Positions 6,879-14,643 of a stretch of 51,786 nucleotides of DNA are shown here, one piece after another; the first letter of the stretch is position 1; the number at the start of each line of letters is the position of its first letter. The notes beneath the pieces were generated by a model. The model was not told the DNA's origin, ran no database searches, and worked only from the letters and a program-made list of their open reading frames with translations. The stretch is taken from the NCBI GenBank assembly GCA_964548025.1, contig CAZJRI010000018.1, positions 1 to 51,786 of the forward strand, read 5' to 3'. Position numbers and translations under genes: made by a program. The stretch comes from JAHRVQ01 sp964548025. Lineage in GTDB: Bacteria > Pseudomonadota > Gammaproteobacteria > Pseudomonadales > Azotimanducaceae.

Positions 6879-8886
6879 GTTCCAGATACAAAGCAGGCTT
6901 GTTGCCGGAAAACATGATATCTATATCGGCCTCCGGCAGTGGTTTGCTGAACATATACCCCTGCAATGTATCGCACTGCGTTCCTTCAAAAAAAGCCATC
7001 TGTTCGACCGTCTCTATCCCCTCGGCGACATTCACAAGACCCAGGCTGGCAGACATGACCAGAATTGCCTGGATTATTGACTCTGTAGACTCACTCAGTC
7101 CGATATCAATAACGAAACTTCGGTCAATTTTAATACAGTCAATAGGCAGCTTCTTTAAATAGCTCAATGATGAATAACCGGTGCCAAAGTCATCGATTGA
7201 AATCTTCACACCCAACTCATGTATTTTATTGAGGATGCGAATCCCCTGCTCTGGATTTTCCATCACCGCAGATTCCGTCAATTCAAGTTCCAGCTTGTCT
7301 GCATCCAGTTTTGACTCGGCAAGTATGGTTGCAACCTTCCCGGCGAAATAAGGATCACTGAGTTGCTTTGTCGATACATTGACCGCGATGCTGCAGTCCT
7401 TCATGTTCGGGTAATCCCGTTGCCACTGACCCATCTTCAGGCAGGATTGTCGCAGTACCCAGTCGCCGATATGCCCGATGAGACCGCACTCCTCTGCAAC
7501 CGGAACATAAACCTGCGGACTCACCTTAACCCAGTCGGGATGTTGCCATCGGAGCAGCGCTTCGAATCCGATGACCTTCTCTTTGCTGATTGATACTTTG
7601 GGTTGGTAGTAAATCTCAAATTCATTGTTATCGAGCGCTCGATGCAACTGCTGTTCGATAGCCGCTCTTTGTTCCGCAACCTGCTGGAGCTTTGCCTGGT
7701 AGAACCTGTAGGTATTCAGGCCATCATCTTTCTTCGCCTCAAACATTGCAGTACCAGCGGCCTGAATCAGGCCATTGATCGTCTCATCTGCTTCAGGATA
7801 TACGGCTATACCAATACTGGGAGAAATATAGTAATCCTTACCACCGATAACGAAAGGGTTGGATAATACCGAGATAACCCGCTGGGCTATACGACTCACC
7901 GATTCAGGGTGTTCAAGATCTTCCATTACGATGGCCAGTTCGCTACCTCCCCAGCGCGCCAGCATGTCCTGATCGTGCAGCAGAGACTTTATTTTCTCAG
8001 CAGCACTTTTAAGTAATTCATCACCCAAGGGTGCTCCCGTATCATCATCTACCCTGTTGAAGTGATCCATGTCCAGGAGCATGAGAGCTATCATCCTGCC
8101 GCTTCTCTTACTGCGGCCAACTGCACGCTGCAGAAATTCGAACAGGAGTCCCCTGTTTGCCAGCCCCGTCATCGGATCATAGTTCGCCAGTTGAATGAAG
8201 CGTTTATCGGCCGCGCGCTGCGAAGAAACATCAATGAGATTGAGCTGGTATCTCTTGTCTACCAGTCGTTTAATACCGACTCTCAGAAAGACCTTCTCAC
8301 CCTGCAAGACCTGTCCCTGCACTTCCAGTTTTTCTGTTGCATTTATCGCAGCACGTTTCGCCAGCATCTCGTGCAGGTCTTCTTCTTCACATTGAATAAC
8401 TTCACTCAAAATCTGACCAATGAGTTTTTTCGGGCGGGAGTTGAATAGACTCACTGCACTATCAGTGAGGTTCAGGATCTCAAATTCTTCATCGGTCCAT
8501 ATGATCGCCTCTTCCAATCCATTGGTTACCCAATCAAGCTGACTCCGAAGTTGCTGCTGAATCAGTAATAGACCGTGACCATGTCCCTGATTGAGCGTAG
8601 CGATAATCGATATCAGGTTCGCGTTGAAATTCAACCCTGGCGGTGTCTGCAATACCAGCGTATTTTCAGGCACTGAGCAGGGTGAACAGGAGGTATCCAG
8701 ATAGACTGCATGGCTGAAATGAAGATGATTCAGACTGTCCAGGTCGTCGACGATGATGATTCCGACGTCCTCTTCGCCTTCTCGTGCCGTTGTGAAAGGC
8801 ATGCCATCTACCACACCCTGGAGCCACGGATCATGCAATTCATAGTGGACAGTGAATCCATGTGGTAACGAGATTACAGCGGACAT
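6850..8886 (-). CDS. PAS-GGDEF-EAL protein, probable c-di-GMP phosphodiesterase
   Basis: The protein of about 678 aa has an N-terminal region without a recognised fold (1-115) and a PAS-like region (about 120-220). A GGDEF domain (about 235-390) and an EAL domain (about 410-660) follow. The GGDEF signature is WGGSELA near 312, so the catalytic acidic residue is lost; cyclase activity is unlikely. The EAL domain is intact: GFEALLRW near 440, NVSTKQL, ELTES, DDFGTGYSS near 564, KIDRSFV and AEGIET. This suggests c-di-GMP breakdown, perhaps with a sensory GGDEF. No membrane segment is seen. ATG 8886 is chosen; TTG 8907 is in frame. Neither has a clear ribosome binding site. Confidence 0.88.
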   Translation of the reverse strand: MSAVISLPHGFTVHYELHDPWLQGVVDGMPFTTAREGEEDVGIIIVDDLDSLNHLHFSHAVYLDTSCSPCSVPENTLVLQTPPGLNFNANLISIIATLNQGHGHGLLLIQQQLRSQLDWVTNGLEEAIIWTDEEFEILNLTDSAVSLFNSRPKKLIGQILSEVIQCEEEDLHEMLAKRAAINATEKLEVQGQVLQGEKVFLRVGIKRLVDKRYQLNLIDVSSQRAADKRFIQLANYDPMTGLANRGLLFEFLQRAVGRSKRSGRMIALMLLDMDHFNRVDDDTGAPLGDELLKSAAEKIKSLLHDQDMLARWGGSELAIVMEDLEHPESVSRIAQRVISVLSNPFVIGGKDYYISPSIGIAVYPEADETINGLIQAAGTAMFEAKKDDGLNTYRFYQAKLQQVAEQRAAIEQQLHRALDNNEFEIYYQPKVSISKEKVIGFEALLRWQHPDWVKVSPQVYVPVAEECGLIGHIGDWVLRQSCLKMGQWQRDYPNMKDCSIAVNVSTKQLSDPYFAGKVATILAESKLDADKLELELTESAVMENPEQGIRILNKIHELGVKISIDDFGTGYSSLSYLKKLPIDCIKIDRSFVIDIGLSESTESIIQAILVMSASLGLVNVAEGIETVEQMAFFEGTQCDTLQGYMFSKPLPEADIDIMFSGNKPALYLELSQLNQARI

Positions 8887-9004
8887 AGAATAATGAGATA
8901 TGTTCAAGAAAACCGACTTATTAATTTAGTGTAGATCAGAAATACTAAAAAACGCTCAGATTAAGCTGGCATATTCAGATAACGGATGAACGGGAAATCA
9001 ACGC

Positions 9005-9433
9005 GTGAGTGAGCAGAATCCAGAAGAAATCGGTCGAGAAAAGCCTGATCATTGGCAGTTAATGAGAGATGTTGTGGCGTTTCAGTTCAAACTTGCCATG
9101 GACGGGCTAAGAGATGTATTGCTAAGCCCGGTATCCATTGCTGCTGCTCTCTATGGTCTGTTTTCAAACCCGGAAAACCCGGGACACCACTTTAACCGCC
9201 TCCTCAAATTCGGACGACAGACCGATGTGTGGATAAATCTGTTCGGGGCGACAGACCACTATAAAGATGAAAATTCGAAAGATGAAAATGCGGCTTCTTC
9301 AGACGCTTATATTCAGAAACTTGAAGATCTTTTAATCGCAGAATACAGAAAAGGTGGTTTGGTCCGCGGCTTGAAAGACTCAACAGATGGACTTATCGAA
9401 CGCATTCGCCGGGAGCGATCTCAGGACGAATGA
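9005..9433 (+). CDS. conserved hypothetical protein
   Basis: I do not assign a function. The 142-aa protein has a polar start and an amphipathic region around WQLMRDVVAFQFKLAMDGLRDVLLSP, with a mildly hydrophobic segment near LSPVSIAAALYGLF. A conserved-looking patch LLKFGRQTDVWINLFGA follows. The charged, helical tail (DAYIQKLEDLLIAEY and LIERIRRERSQDE) suggests a helix-rich cytoplasmic or membrane-attached protein. The likely start is GTG 9005. It diverges from the EAL gene, and its last 13 bases overlap the 3' end of the antiporter gene on the other strand. Confidence 0.65.
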   Translation: MSEQNPEEIGREKPDHWQLMRDVVAFQFKLAMDGLRDVLLSPVSIAAALYGLFSNPENPGHHFNRLLKFGRQTDVWINLFGATDHYKDENSKDENAASSDAYIQKLEDLLIAEYRKGGLVRGLKDSTDGLIERIRRERSQDE

Positions 9434-11922
9434 TAGCGCGTCGTCGTGTTCGCATTCATGCGTTGCTGATCAACCTTTTCAACCATCTCCCTAATCTCCG
9501 GATGATTCTCACAGATTGCATCGAGGTCCATTCTTTTCAATTCGTAAAGTGAACAGGGAGTGGCGGCAGTTGCAGTCGCATTCCGGGGAGTCTGGTGTAG
9601 CAGCGCTGATTCACCAAAGAAGTCTCCGGCATATAGTGTTGCCACCTGATTGGTTTCACCGTCTGTGGTAATTGAAACATTCGCAATTCCACGGGCAATC
9701 AGGAACATTGAGTCCCCTGCCTGACCCTGCTTGATAATGTCGGTACCCCTTGGCACAGTTCTGGCTCTCAGATAGTTGGCAATAACAGGATATTGTTCAG
9801 TTTCGACCTCGCTGAAGACCGGCACTTTCCTTAACAGCTCATCAACCTCAATTTCAAAGGAAGCAGATATATTATCCTGTGCCAGGACTCGAATTCGCTC
9901 AGACTGATCTTTCAGGATATTCTCAGCAATGCCGGACTGAATCATGCCCAGTTCTGCCGAATGCTCAACTGAATCACGCTCGGCAATCAACATCATACGC
10001 TGACCTAATTGCTCCTGTGTGGTCTCGACAAACTCGGGGTAGAGTTCCCCGACCTCGTCGATTTGAGATTTAACCTGCGCTTCAATCTCTTCATACAGCT
10101 TTTTGATCTGCTGGAAACTCGATTCATTGATCTCTCCCCCTGCAATCATGGGTAATTGACTGAGCACACTATGAGTCCCGCGATACCGCCCCCAGGCAAC
10201 ACCATAGTCCCTGACTATCCACTGTGCCCTCAAATTCTCTAGTATTCCCTGCACACCAGGCAGGTATTCAAGGAGCTTCATCATTATCAGGCTGATGCGT
10301 TTGCCGATGGAATTTTCGATTGCGGCAGTGGGTAACTGGTTACGATGTCTGACGCCTTCGAGCTGAACGTCAATGGTATAGTCCAGTTCTCTATAAGCCC
10401 ATTCGTTGATGAGCCCCTGGGAAAACAGTTCGCGGTACCGGGATTTCTCTCGCACCAGGCATCTCATCGCGAGAGTTTTCAACATCTCGTCTGGCTGCAT
10501 TCCGTTGTGCAGCATAGAAATAACGTCATTGAGCTCTTCAATCTGGCGTTCGCCTTTTTCATTGATATTGTCTGCGATTCTTTCGGAGAACATGCCACTC
10601 TGGGCCAGCTTCTCCAGTCTCGACAATCCCTCAAGCCTCGCATTCCGATCTCCCTCCAGTTGGGCAAGCGTATCCGGGAGGCTCAACTTATCCAGGCCAA
10701 GTTTTTTCACTACCAATTCAATGGAAAGTCCCTGAAAGACAAGCGTGAATAGCACAGCGCCCATGACAACAGCGATCAACGTATCCTTGTATTGGAACTC
10801 AGGCAGAGAGAGAACAATGGCAAGCGCTATCGCACCCCGGAGACCTCCCCAGTACATGACTGTTCGAAACGGCATACTAATTAATTCAGAACCCGGGATC
10901 TTCCCAACCAGTGGTACCACCCCAAAGACAACCACAGCCCGGGAGATCAACATGCCTATCACGACAACGACAATCAGATAACTTGAATCCCACATTGCTG
11001 TCAGATCAATCTGCATGCCAACCATAAGAAATATCAACACATTGGCGAGGTATGCCAGATATTCCCAGAAATGCTCCATGAACTCTTCAGTTGAAGGCGA
11101 TATCTTGGATTTACCCCAAGAGCCGATCATGATCCCGGCTGCGACGACCGCCATGATACCGCTGACATGAAAAACATGTTCGGCTATCACAAAAGAGAAG
11201 TAAGCAAGAATAGTTGATAGCGTGATCTCGATATATGGATCTGATTCAATATTTCCCAACACCTGACCTACTGCAACAGCCAGCACCCAGCCTACAAAGG
11301 CACCACCGAGAAAAACAACAAAAAACTCACCTACCCCATCTATTACAACGCCACCTGAAAACGATCCGGCGCTCAGGATACCGATCAGCAGAGTCGCCAG
11401 TACAAGCGAGGTCGCATCATTGAGAAGGCTCTCCCCTTCCACCAGTACGGTTAACCGTTCAGGTACCCCCAACTGTTTGAAAATTGAAATGACCGCCACA
11501 GGATCAGTGGCACTCAGGATGGCACCAAGTAGAAGCGCCACCATAAAATCAAAATCGGTAAAAAGTGAAACCATCGTGCCGATAATCATCGTGGATATCA
11601 GCAATCCCGGGACAGCCAACGTCAGAATTGGCACGATATTTCTTCCGAGTTGACGGGCATTCAGATTGAAGGCTGACTCGAAAATCAAGGTGGGGATAAA
11701 TACAAACAAGACAAGATCGGGGCTTAATTCGAAGTGTTGCAGCGAACCAAATCCCGGCACATTACCTGATGCCAGGGCTACCCCTATGCCGACAAATACA
11801 AGAAGAATGGTGAGTGGCAGTTTATCAAGACGTTTGCTTAGCATTGTGGTGACTGCAGCCACCAACATCAGCAGTGTAATGCCTGTTACCAGTTCTGCGA
11901 GATGAATCGATTCGCTTTCCAA
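9421..11922 (-). CDS. Na+/H+ antiporter, CPA1 (SOS1/NhaP-like) with C-terminal cyclic-nucleotide-binding domain
   Basis: An inner-membrane cation/proton exchanger of 833 aa. The first 400 residues hold about 12 hydrophobic helices with SATDPVAVISIF and GESLLNDATS near 165, the paired Asp motif of CPA1 exchangers. A long cytoplasmic helical region (about 430-690) follows, then a cNMP-binding fold (about 700-815) with GDSMFLIARG, GDFFGESALL and a PRNATATAAT stretch. This order resembles plant and bacterial SOS1-type exchangers gated by a C-terminal regulatory module. TTG 11922 is preferred, with AGGTGA 5 bases upstream. Repeated TACGTACTTTCA motifs lie directly upstream. Na+ versus K+ specificity cannot be told. 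Confidence 0.88.
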   Translation of the reverse strand: MESESIHLAELVTGITLLMLVAAVTTMLSKRLDKLPLTILLVFVGIGVALASGNVPGFGSLQHFELSPDLVLFVFIPTLIFESAFNLNARQLGRNIVPILTLAVPGLLISTMIIGTMVSLFTDFDFMVALLLGAILSATDPVAVISIFKQLGVPERLTVLVEGESLLNDATSLVLATLLIGILSAGSFSGGVVIDGVGEFFVVFLGGAFVGWVLAVAVGQVLGNIESDPYIEITLSTILAYFSFVIAEHVFHVSGIMAVVAAGIMIGSWGKSKISPSTEEFMEHFWEYLAYLANVLIFLMVGMQIDLTAMWDSSYLIVVVVIGMLISRAVVVFGVVPLVGKIPGSELISMPFRTVMYWGGLRGAIALAIVLSLPEFQYKDTLIAVVMGAVLFTLVFQGLSIELVVKKLGLDKLSLPDTLAQLEGDRNARLEGLSRLEKLAQSGMFSERIADNINEKGERQIEELNDVISMLHNGMQPDEMLKTLAMRCLVREKSRYRELFSQGLINEWAYRELDYTIDVQLEGVRHRNQLPTAAIENSIGKRISLIMMKLLEYLPGVQGILENLRAQWIVRDYGVAWGRYRGTHSVLSQLPMIAGGEINESSFQQIKKLYEEIEAQVKSQIDEVGELYPEFVETTQEQLGQRMMLIAERDSVEHSAELGMIQSGIAENILKDQSERIRVLAQDNISASFEIEVDELLRKVPVFSEVETEQYPVIANYLRARTVPRGTDIIKQGQAGDSMFLIARGIANVSITTDGETNQVATLYAGDFFGESALLHQTPRNATATAATPCSLYELKRMDLDAICENHPEIREMVEKVDQQRMNANTTTRYHSS

Positions 11923-11931
11923 TAAATCACC

Positions 11932-11966
11932 TACGTACTTTCAACGTACGTACTTTCAACATACGT
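11932..11966. repeat. 15-bp direct repeat in the antiporter leader
   Basis: TACGTACTTTCAAC occurs at 11932-11945 and 11947-11960, and a partial copy TACG begins at 11962, giving a 15-bp period. It lies 10-45 bases before the antiporter start and 33-67 bases before the lipoprotein gene on the other strand. The unit resembles the dyad at 42389-42408, so it may be a regulator site rather than a simple duplication. Confidence 0.6.
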
Positions 11967-11998
11967 TTCCTGATTCGAGCACTATACTTAATTTAAAG

Positions 11999-12250
11999 AT
12001 GATTTGCCCTGTTCACATGGATCAGTTAGTGCATAAAGACATACTAGTTACCGTGGCGGTTGTTCTGATACTCGCTGGGTGTACAGGTGGGTCTTCGAAT
12101 CTGGCCCAACTGAGTACCTACGAACTTATTGAGCAGAACGAATGGTGTGAAAGCACTGAAAACCCATCCCCCGGTGCAGCAATCTCCTGTACGAATATTG
12201 TAAAAGAGTGCAAGAGACGATCCAGCACAAGAGGTTACAAACTGTGTTAA
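11999..12250 (+). CDS. small lipoprotein
   Basis: A short protein of up to 83 aa whose N-terminus has a hydrophobic stretch ending in the lipobox LAGC, followed by CTGGSS-like linker residues. The mature part is about 56 aa and has four further cysteines, which could form disulfides in the periplasm. ATG 11999 and ATG 12017 are both possible; 12017 gives a shorter, more typical signal peptide. The stop overlaps the GTG start of the next gene by 7 bases, supporting a real coupled gene. No family is recognised. Confidence 0.55.
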   Translation: MICPVHMDQLVHKDILVTVAVVLILAGCTGGSSNLAQLSTYELIEQNEWCESTENPSPGAAISCTNIVKECKRRSSTRGYKLC

Positions 12251-13443
12251 GCCCTCTGCGGGTTCTGGTTGTCGTGCTTTTTCTCTTGCCACTATGCGCT
12301 GCAGGCGAGGAATGGCAGGAAATATCTGGCGACCAGAGACGGCTCAAGAAGCCAATGGTCCCACCACCGGCCATAGCCCCTGAAGACGATATTGTCGAGT
12401 CTGGCATATACGTCGCCGGAGAGGGTGAAATCACAGGTGCATTTGGCATTCTCTTCGACGAGAAGTTACCCCTGGACTCGATCATCACCGATCTCGGCTG
12501 GCAAAACTTATCGAAGCTCCCTGCAGGTCTGAGCTATAGGGGGACTGTCAAGCCCTTCAATTTGCCCACCTGCACTATCAAGCCACCGGCCATTCCGTCT
12601 GTACTCCGTTCAAAGAATGTTGAATACCAGGTATTTCTGGACTTTGATGACAAGCCAATCTGGATCGTGGCGAGGATGGTGCCTGAAATTGACAAAGTCA
12701 TCCTCCTGTTACGGCGAAAGTACGGTGAACCTGTATTTCAAACAGAAACCGATATGAAGTTCATCAAGGGTTCTAATCAAATACGAGTCTCTAAACAAGG
12801 CTCGGTGGGTGAGATCAACTATCTTGCCTTTGATTCCTTTAACGAGTACCTGGAAATAAGAAACCGGCATCTGCGCAAGAAATACGCGAATCCAGACAGG
12901 CATTTGCTGAATCCGGAAGAGATGAGAATAATGGTGTTGACAGACGAATTCATGAAGCTGCGACAGAATCTGAACAGAGGATTCGGCATCAATTTCGATA
13001 AGCGGGTCGGGTTTCTGGCCAGGCCAGATCAACTCGTTACATTCACCCCACCCGAACCGATGCGTGGATTTGAAGATGGAACCTATAAGATAATGGTGAA
13101 TCCTGATCTCAAACCCGTCAGCCTGAGAATTGAAGTTGAGGGAACCCGCCCTGCTCTGACCAAACAGAAGTGGATTGTCGATCATGCATTGGACATTGCA
13201 TTCGGCGGCTTTCTCAAACACACCGAGAGACATACTGTACTTTCACTTCAGGGCAATTCCATATCAGTACTCGTCAGAAAGGATAAGCTGATCCTGAGCG
13301 TGATAGATAGCTCAGAGAATAATAAATATAATCAACGACTTAAAGCAAGACAGCTCGAAGAAGAGTTAGCAATACGCGAACAAAAGAGACTTGTTGCAAT
13401 GAAGAAGAGACAGAAAGAAATTGATCAGGAAAAAGGTCTCTGA
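12244..13443 (+). CDS. exported protein of unknown function with C-terminal coiled coil
   Basis: About 399 aa. GTG 12244 is chosen because AGAGG lies about 9 bases upstream and the protein then starts with a clear signal peptide (LRVLVVVLFLLPLCAAGEE). Two regions look alike: one beginning GAFGILFDEKLPL (about 70) and one beginning GFGINFDKRVGFL (about 250). Each is followed by a stretch of the form Y-x-hydrophobic-D-KP, suggesting a duplicated beta-rich domain. The last 40 residues are highly charged and helical (ARQLEEELAIREQ, MKKRQKEIDQ). The family is not recognised. It is coupled to the upstream lipoprotein, so both may act together at the envelope. Confidence 0.7.
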   Translation: MLSPLRVLVVVLFLLPLCAAGEEWQEISGDQRRLKKPMVPPPAIAPEDDIVESGIYVAGEGEITGAFGILFDEKLPLDSIITDLGWQNLSKLPAGLSYRGTVKPFNLPTCTIKPPAIPSVLRSKNVEYQVFLDFDDKPIWIVARMVPEIDKVILLLRRKYGEPVFQTETDMKFIKGSNQIRVSKQGSVGEINYLAFDSFNEYLEIRNRHLRKKYANPDRHLLNPEEMRIMVLTDEFMKLRQNLNRGFGINFDKRVGFLARPDQLVTFTPPEPMRGFEDGTYKIMVNPDLKPVSLRIEVEGTRPALTKQKWIVDHALDIAFGGFLKHTERHTVLSLQGNSISVLVRKDKLILSVIDSSENNKYNQRLKARQLEEELAIREQKRLVAMKKRQKEIDQEKGL

Positions 13444-13700
13444 GTAGGGCAAGGGGTGCTTTGTGGAAATCCCATGACTCAATCCCGATTCGTTTGACGC
13501 CAATTCACCCGCAATTCAGTCTCCCCTAGATTGACTGGGGCGCAAATGTCTGGGACGCAAATGTCTGATCCGGCAACAACCGGTCACTCCACTACCGTTG
13601 ATTGAATATTTCCATTATATATTCAGTTTTGAACGTCCAATAACTGATAGCCTGCATCGCACAAGAAAAAATCGAATTCAAATAAGGATCTTCAGCTATC
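13444..13700. other. intergenic region upstream of the TetR gene, with 15-bp repeat
   Basis: 257 bases without a gene. It holds a tandem pair of a 15-bp unit containing CGCAAATGTCT, at 13537-13551 and 13552-13566, differing in one base. The region should contain the tetR-type promoter, but no clear -35/-10 pair is seen. Confidence 0.45.
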
Positions 13701-14381
13701 ATGAGCAAACAAGGCCGACTCCTGCGGAAAAAAGAGAAGACTCGCAATGCTATTCTCCTCGCAGCAAGAAACCTTGTTTATGAACGTGGTCACGACAAGA
13801 TTTCCATTCAGGATATCACCGATCGAGCAGATGTCGGTTTGGGGACGTTTTACAACTATTTCGAATCCAAACAGAATGTCTTCGAAGCTGTACTGGAAGA
13901 GATCAGGGCCAATTTCAATAGCCGGCTCCTGGAACTGCGAAAACCCATCAAAGATCCTGCAACCATCGTCTCTACCACCCTGCTCTACTGCTTCGAACAA
14001 GCGCAGGATAATCAGGAATGGCGAACCTTCCTGTCCTATTCCGGACTGGATTCAGATCACATTCTGCAACAGGATAGAGCACAATGCCTGGCCGATATCC
14101 AACGAGGCGTGGTACATGGACGATTCATCGTTGATGACGTGCACTTCACTGCAAGTCTCGTCATGGGAATGGTAAAACATGTCACCCTCGAGATCAGTCG
14201 AGGTAATCTATCCAGAGGTGCAATGACGGAGGCTACCCGATATATTCTGCGAATGCTCGGAATACCTGATCTCGTCACCCGGGCGCTCACTCAAACGCCC
14301 ATTCCACCGGTCGCAGCGCCTAAAAGGAACAGGCCCACCACCAACGATTGGCAAAAGCAGGTATTTGACCACACTACCTGA
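13701..14381 (+). CDS. TetR/AcrR family transcriptional regulator
   Basis: A 226-aa DNA-binding repressor type. The N-terminal helix-turn-helix is clear: ILLAARNLVYERGHDKISIQDITDRA followed by VGLGTFYNYFESKQNVFEAV (about 18-65). The C-terminal ligand domain is of the usual divergent kind and gives no ligand. It lies 262 bases upstream of the indolepyruvate oxidoreductase gene on the same strand. That spacer has an 8-bp inverted repeat that may be its operator. The proline-rich, basic tail (PPVAAPKRNRPTT) is unusual but not diagnostic. Confidence 0.9.
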   Translation: MSKQGRLLRKKEKTRNAILLAARNLVYERGHDKISIQDITDRADVGLGTFYNYFESKQNVFEAVLEEIRANFNSRLLELRKPIKDPATIVSTTLLYCFEQAQDNQEWRTFLSYSGLDSDHILQQDRAQCLADIQRGVVHGRFIVDDVHFTASLVMGMVKHVTLEISRGNLSRGAMTEATRYILRMLGIPDLVTRALTQTPIPPVAAPKRNRPTTNDWQKQVFDHTT

Positions 14382-14400
14382 TTTGCTAAAATTTAGCTGA

Positions 14401-14447
14401 AGGCCTGAAAGGACGGGATTATCCGCCCGGATCAAGAAATCAGGCCT
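14401..14447. promoter_or_regulatory. inverted repeat between tetR-type gene and oxidoreductase gene
   Basis: AGGCCTGA at 14401-14408 is the exact complement of TCAGGCCT at 14440-14447. The 31-base interior contains GGGATTATCC. Just upstream is a separate 13-base dyad GCTAAA-A-TTTAGC around 14387-14399. These could be an operator or an RNA structure ending the tetR-type transcript; there is no T-tract. The rest of 14448-14643 shows nothing recognisable. Confidence 0.3.
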
Positions 14448-14643
14448 ACAGTTTTGGTGCGAGGCGATCCCTCTATATCCAGGAGTCAGCCATATATCGT
14501 GGCAACCCGCTGACGGCGGTCTTAATGAGAACGCCCGAACTTTTCCTATTTATATAACCGTAGTCACGATTATGGTTCGCCGGTATTTTCATACCTTAAC
14601 TGGTTGAGTAATAAGCAAACAGATCTCTATACCGGGAGCTTCT

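Noticed and set aside
12709..13233. 174-codon minus-strand open frame
   Set aside because: Opposite the exported protein gene, which has a signal peptide and a good ribosome binding site; the antisense frame has neither.
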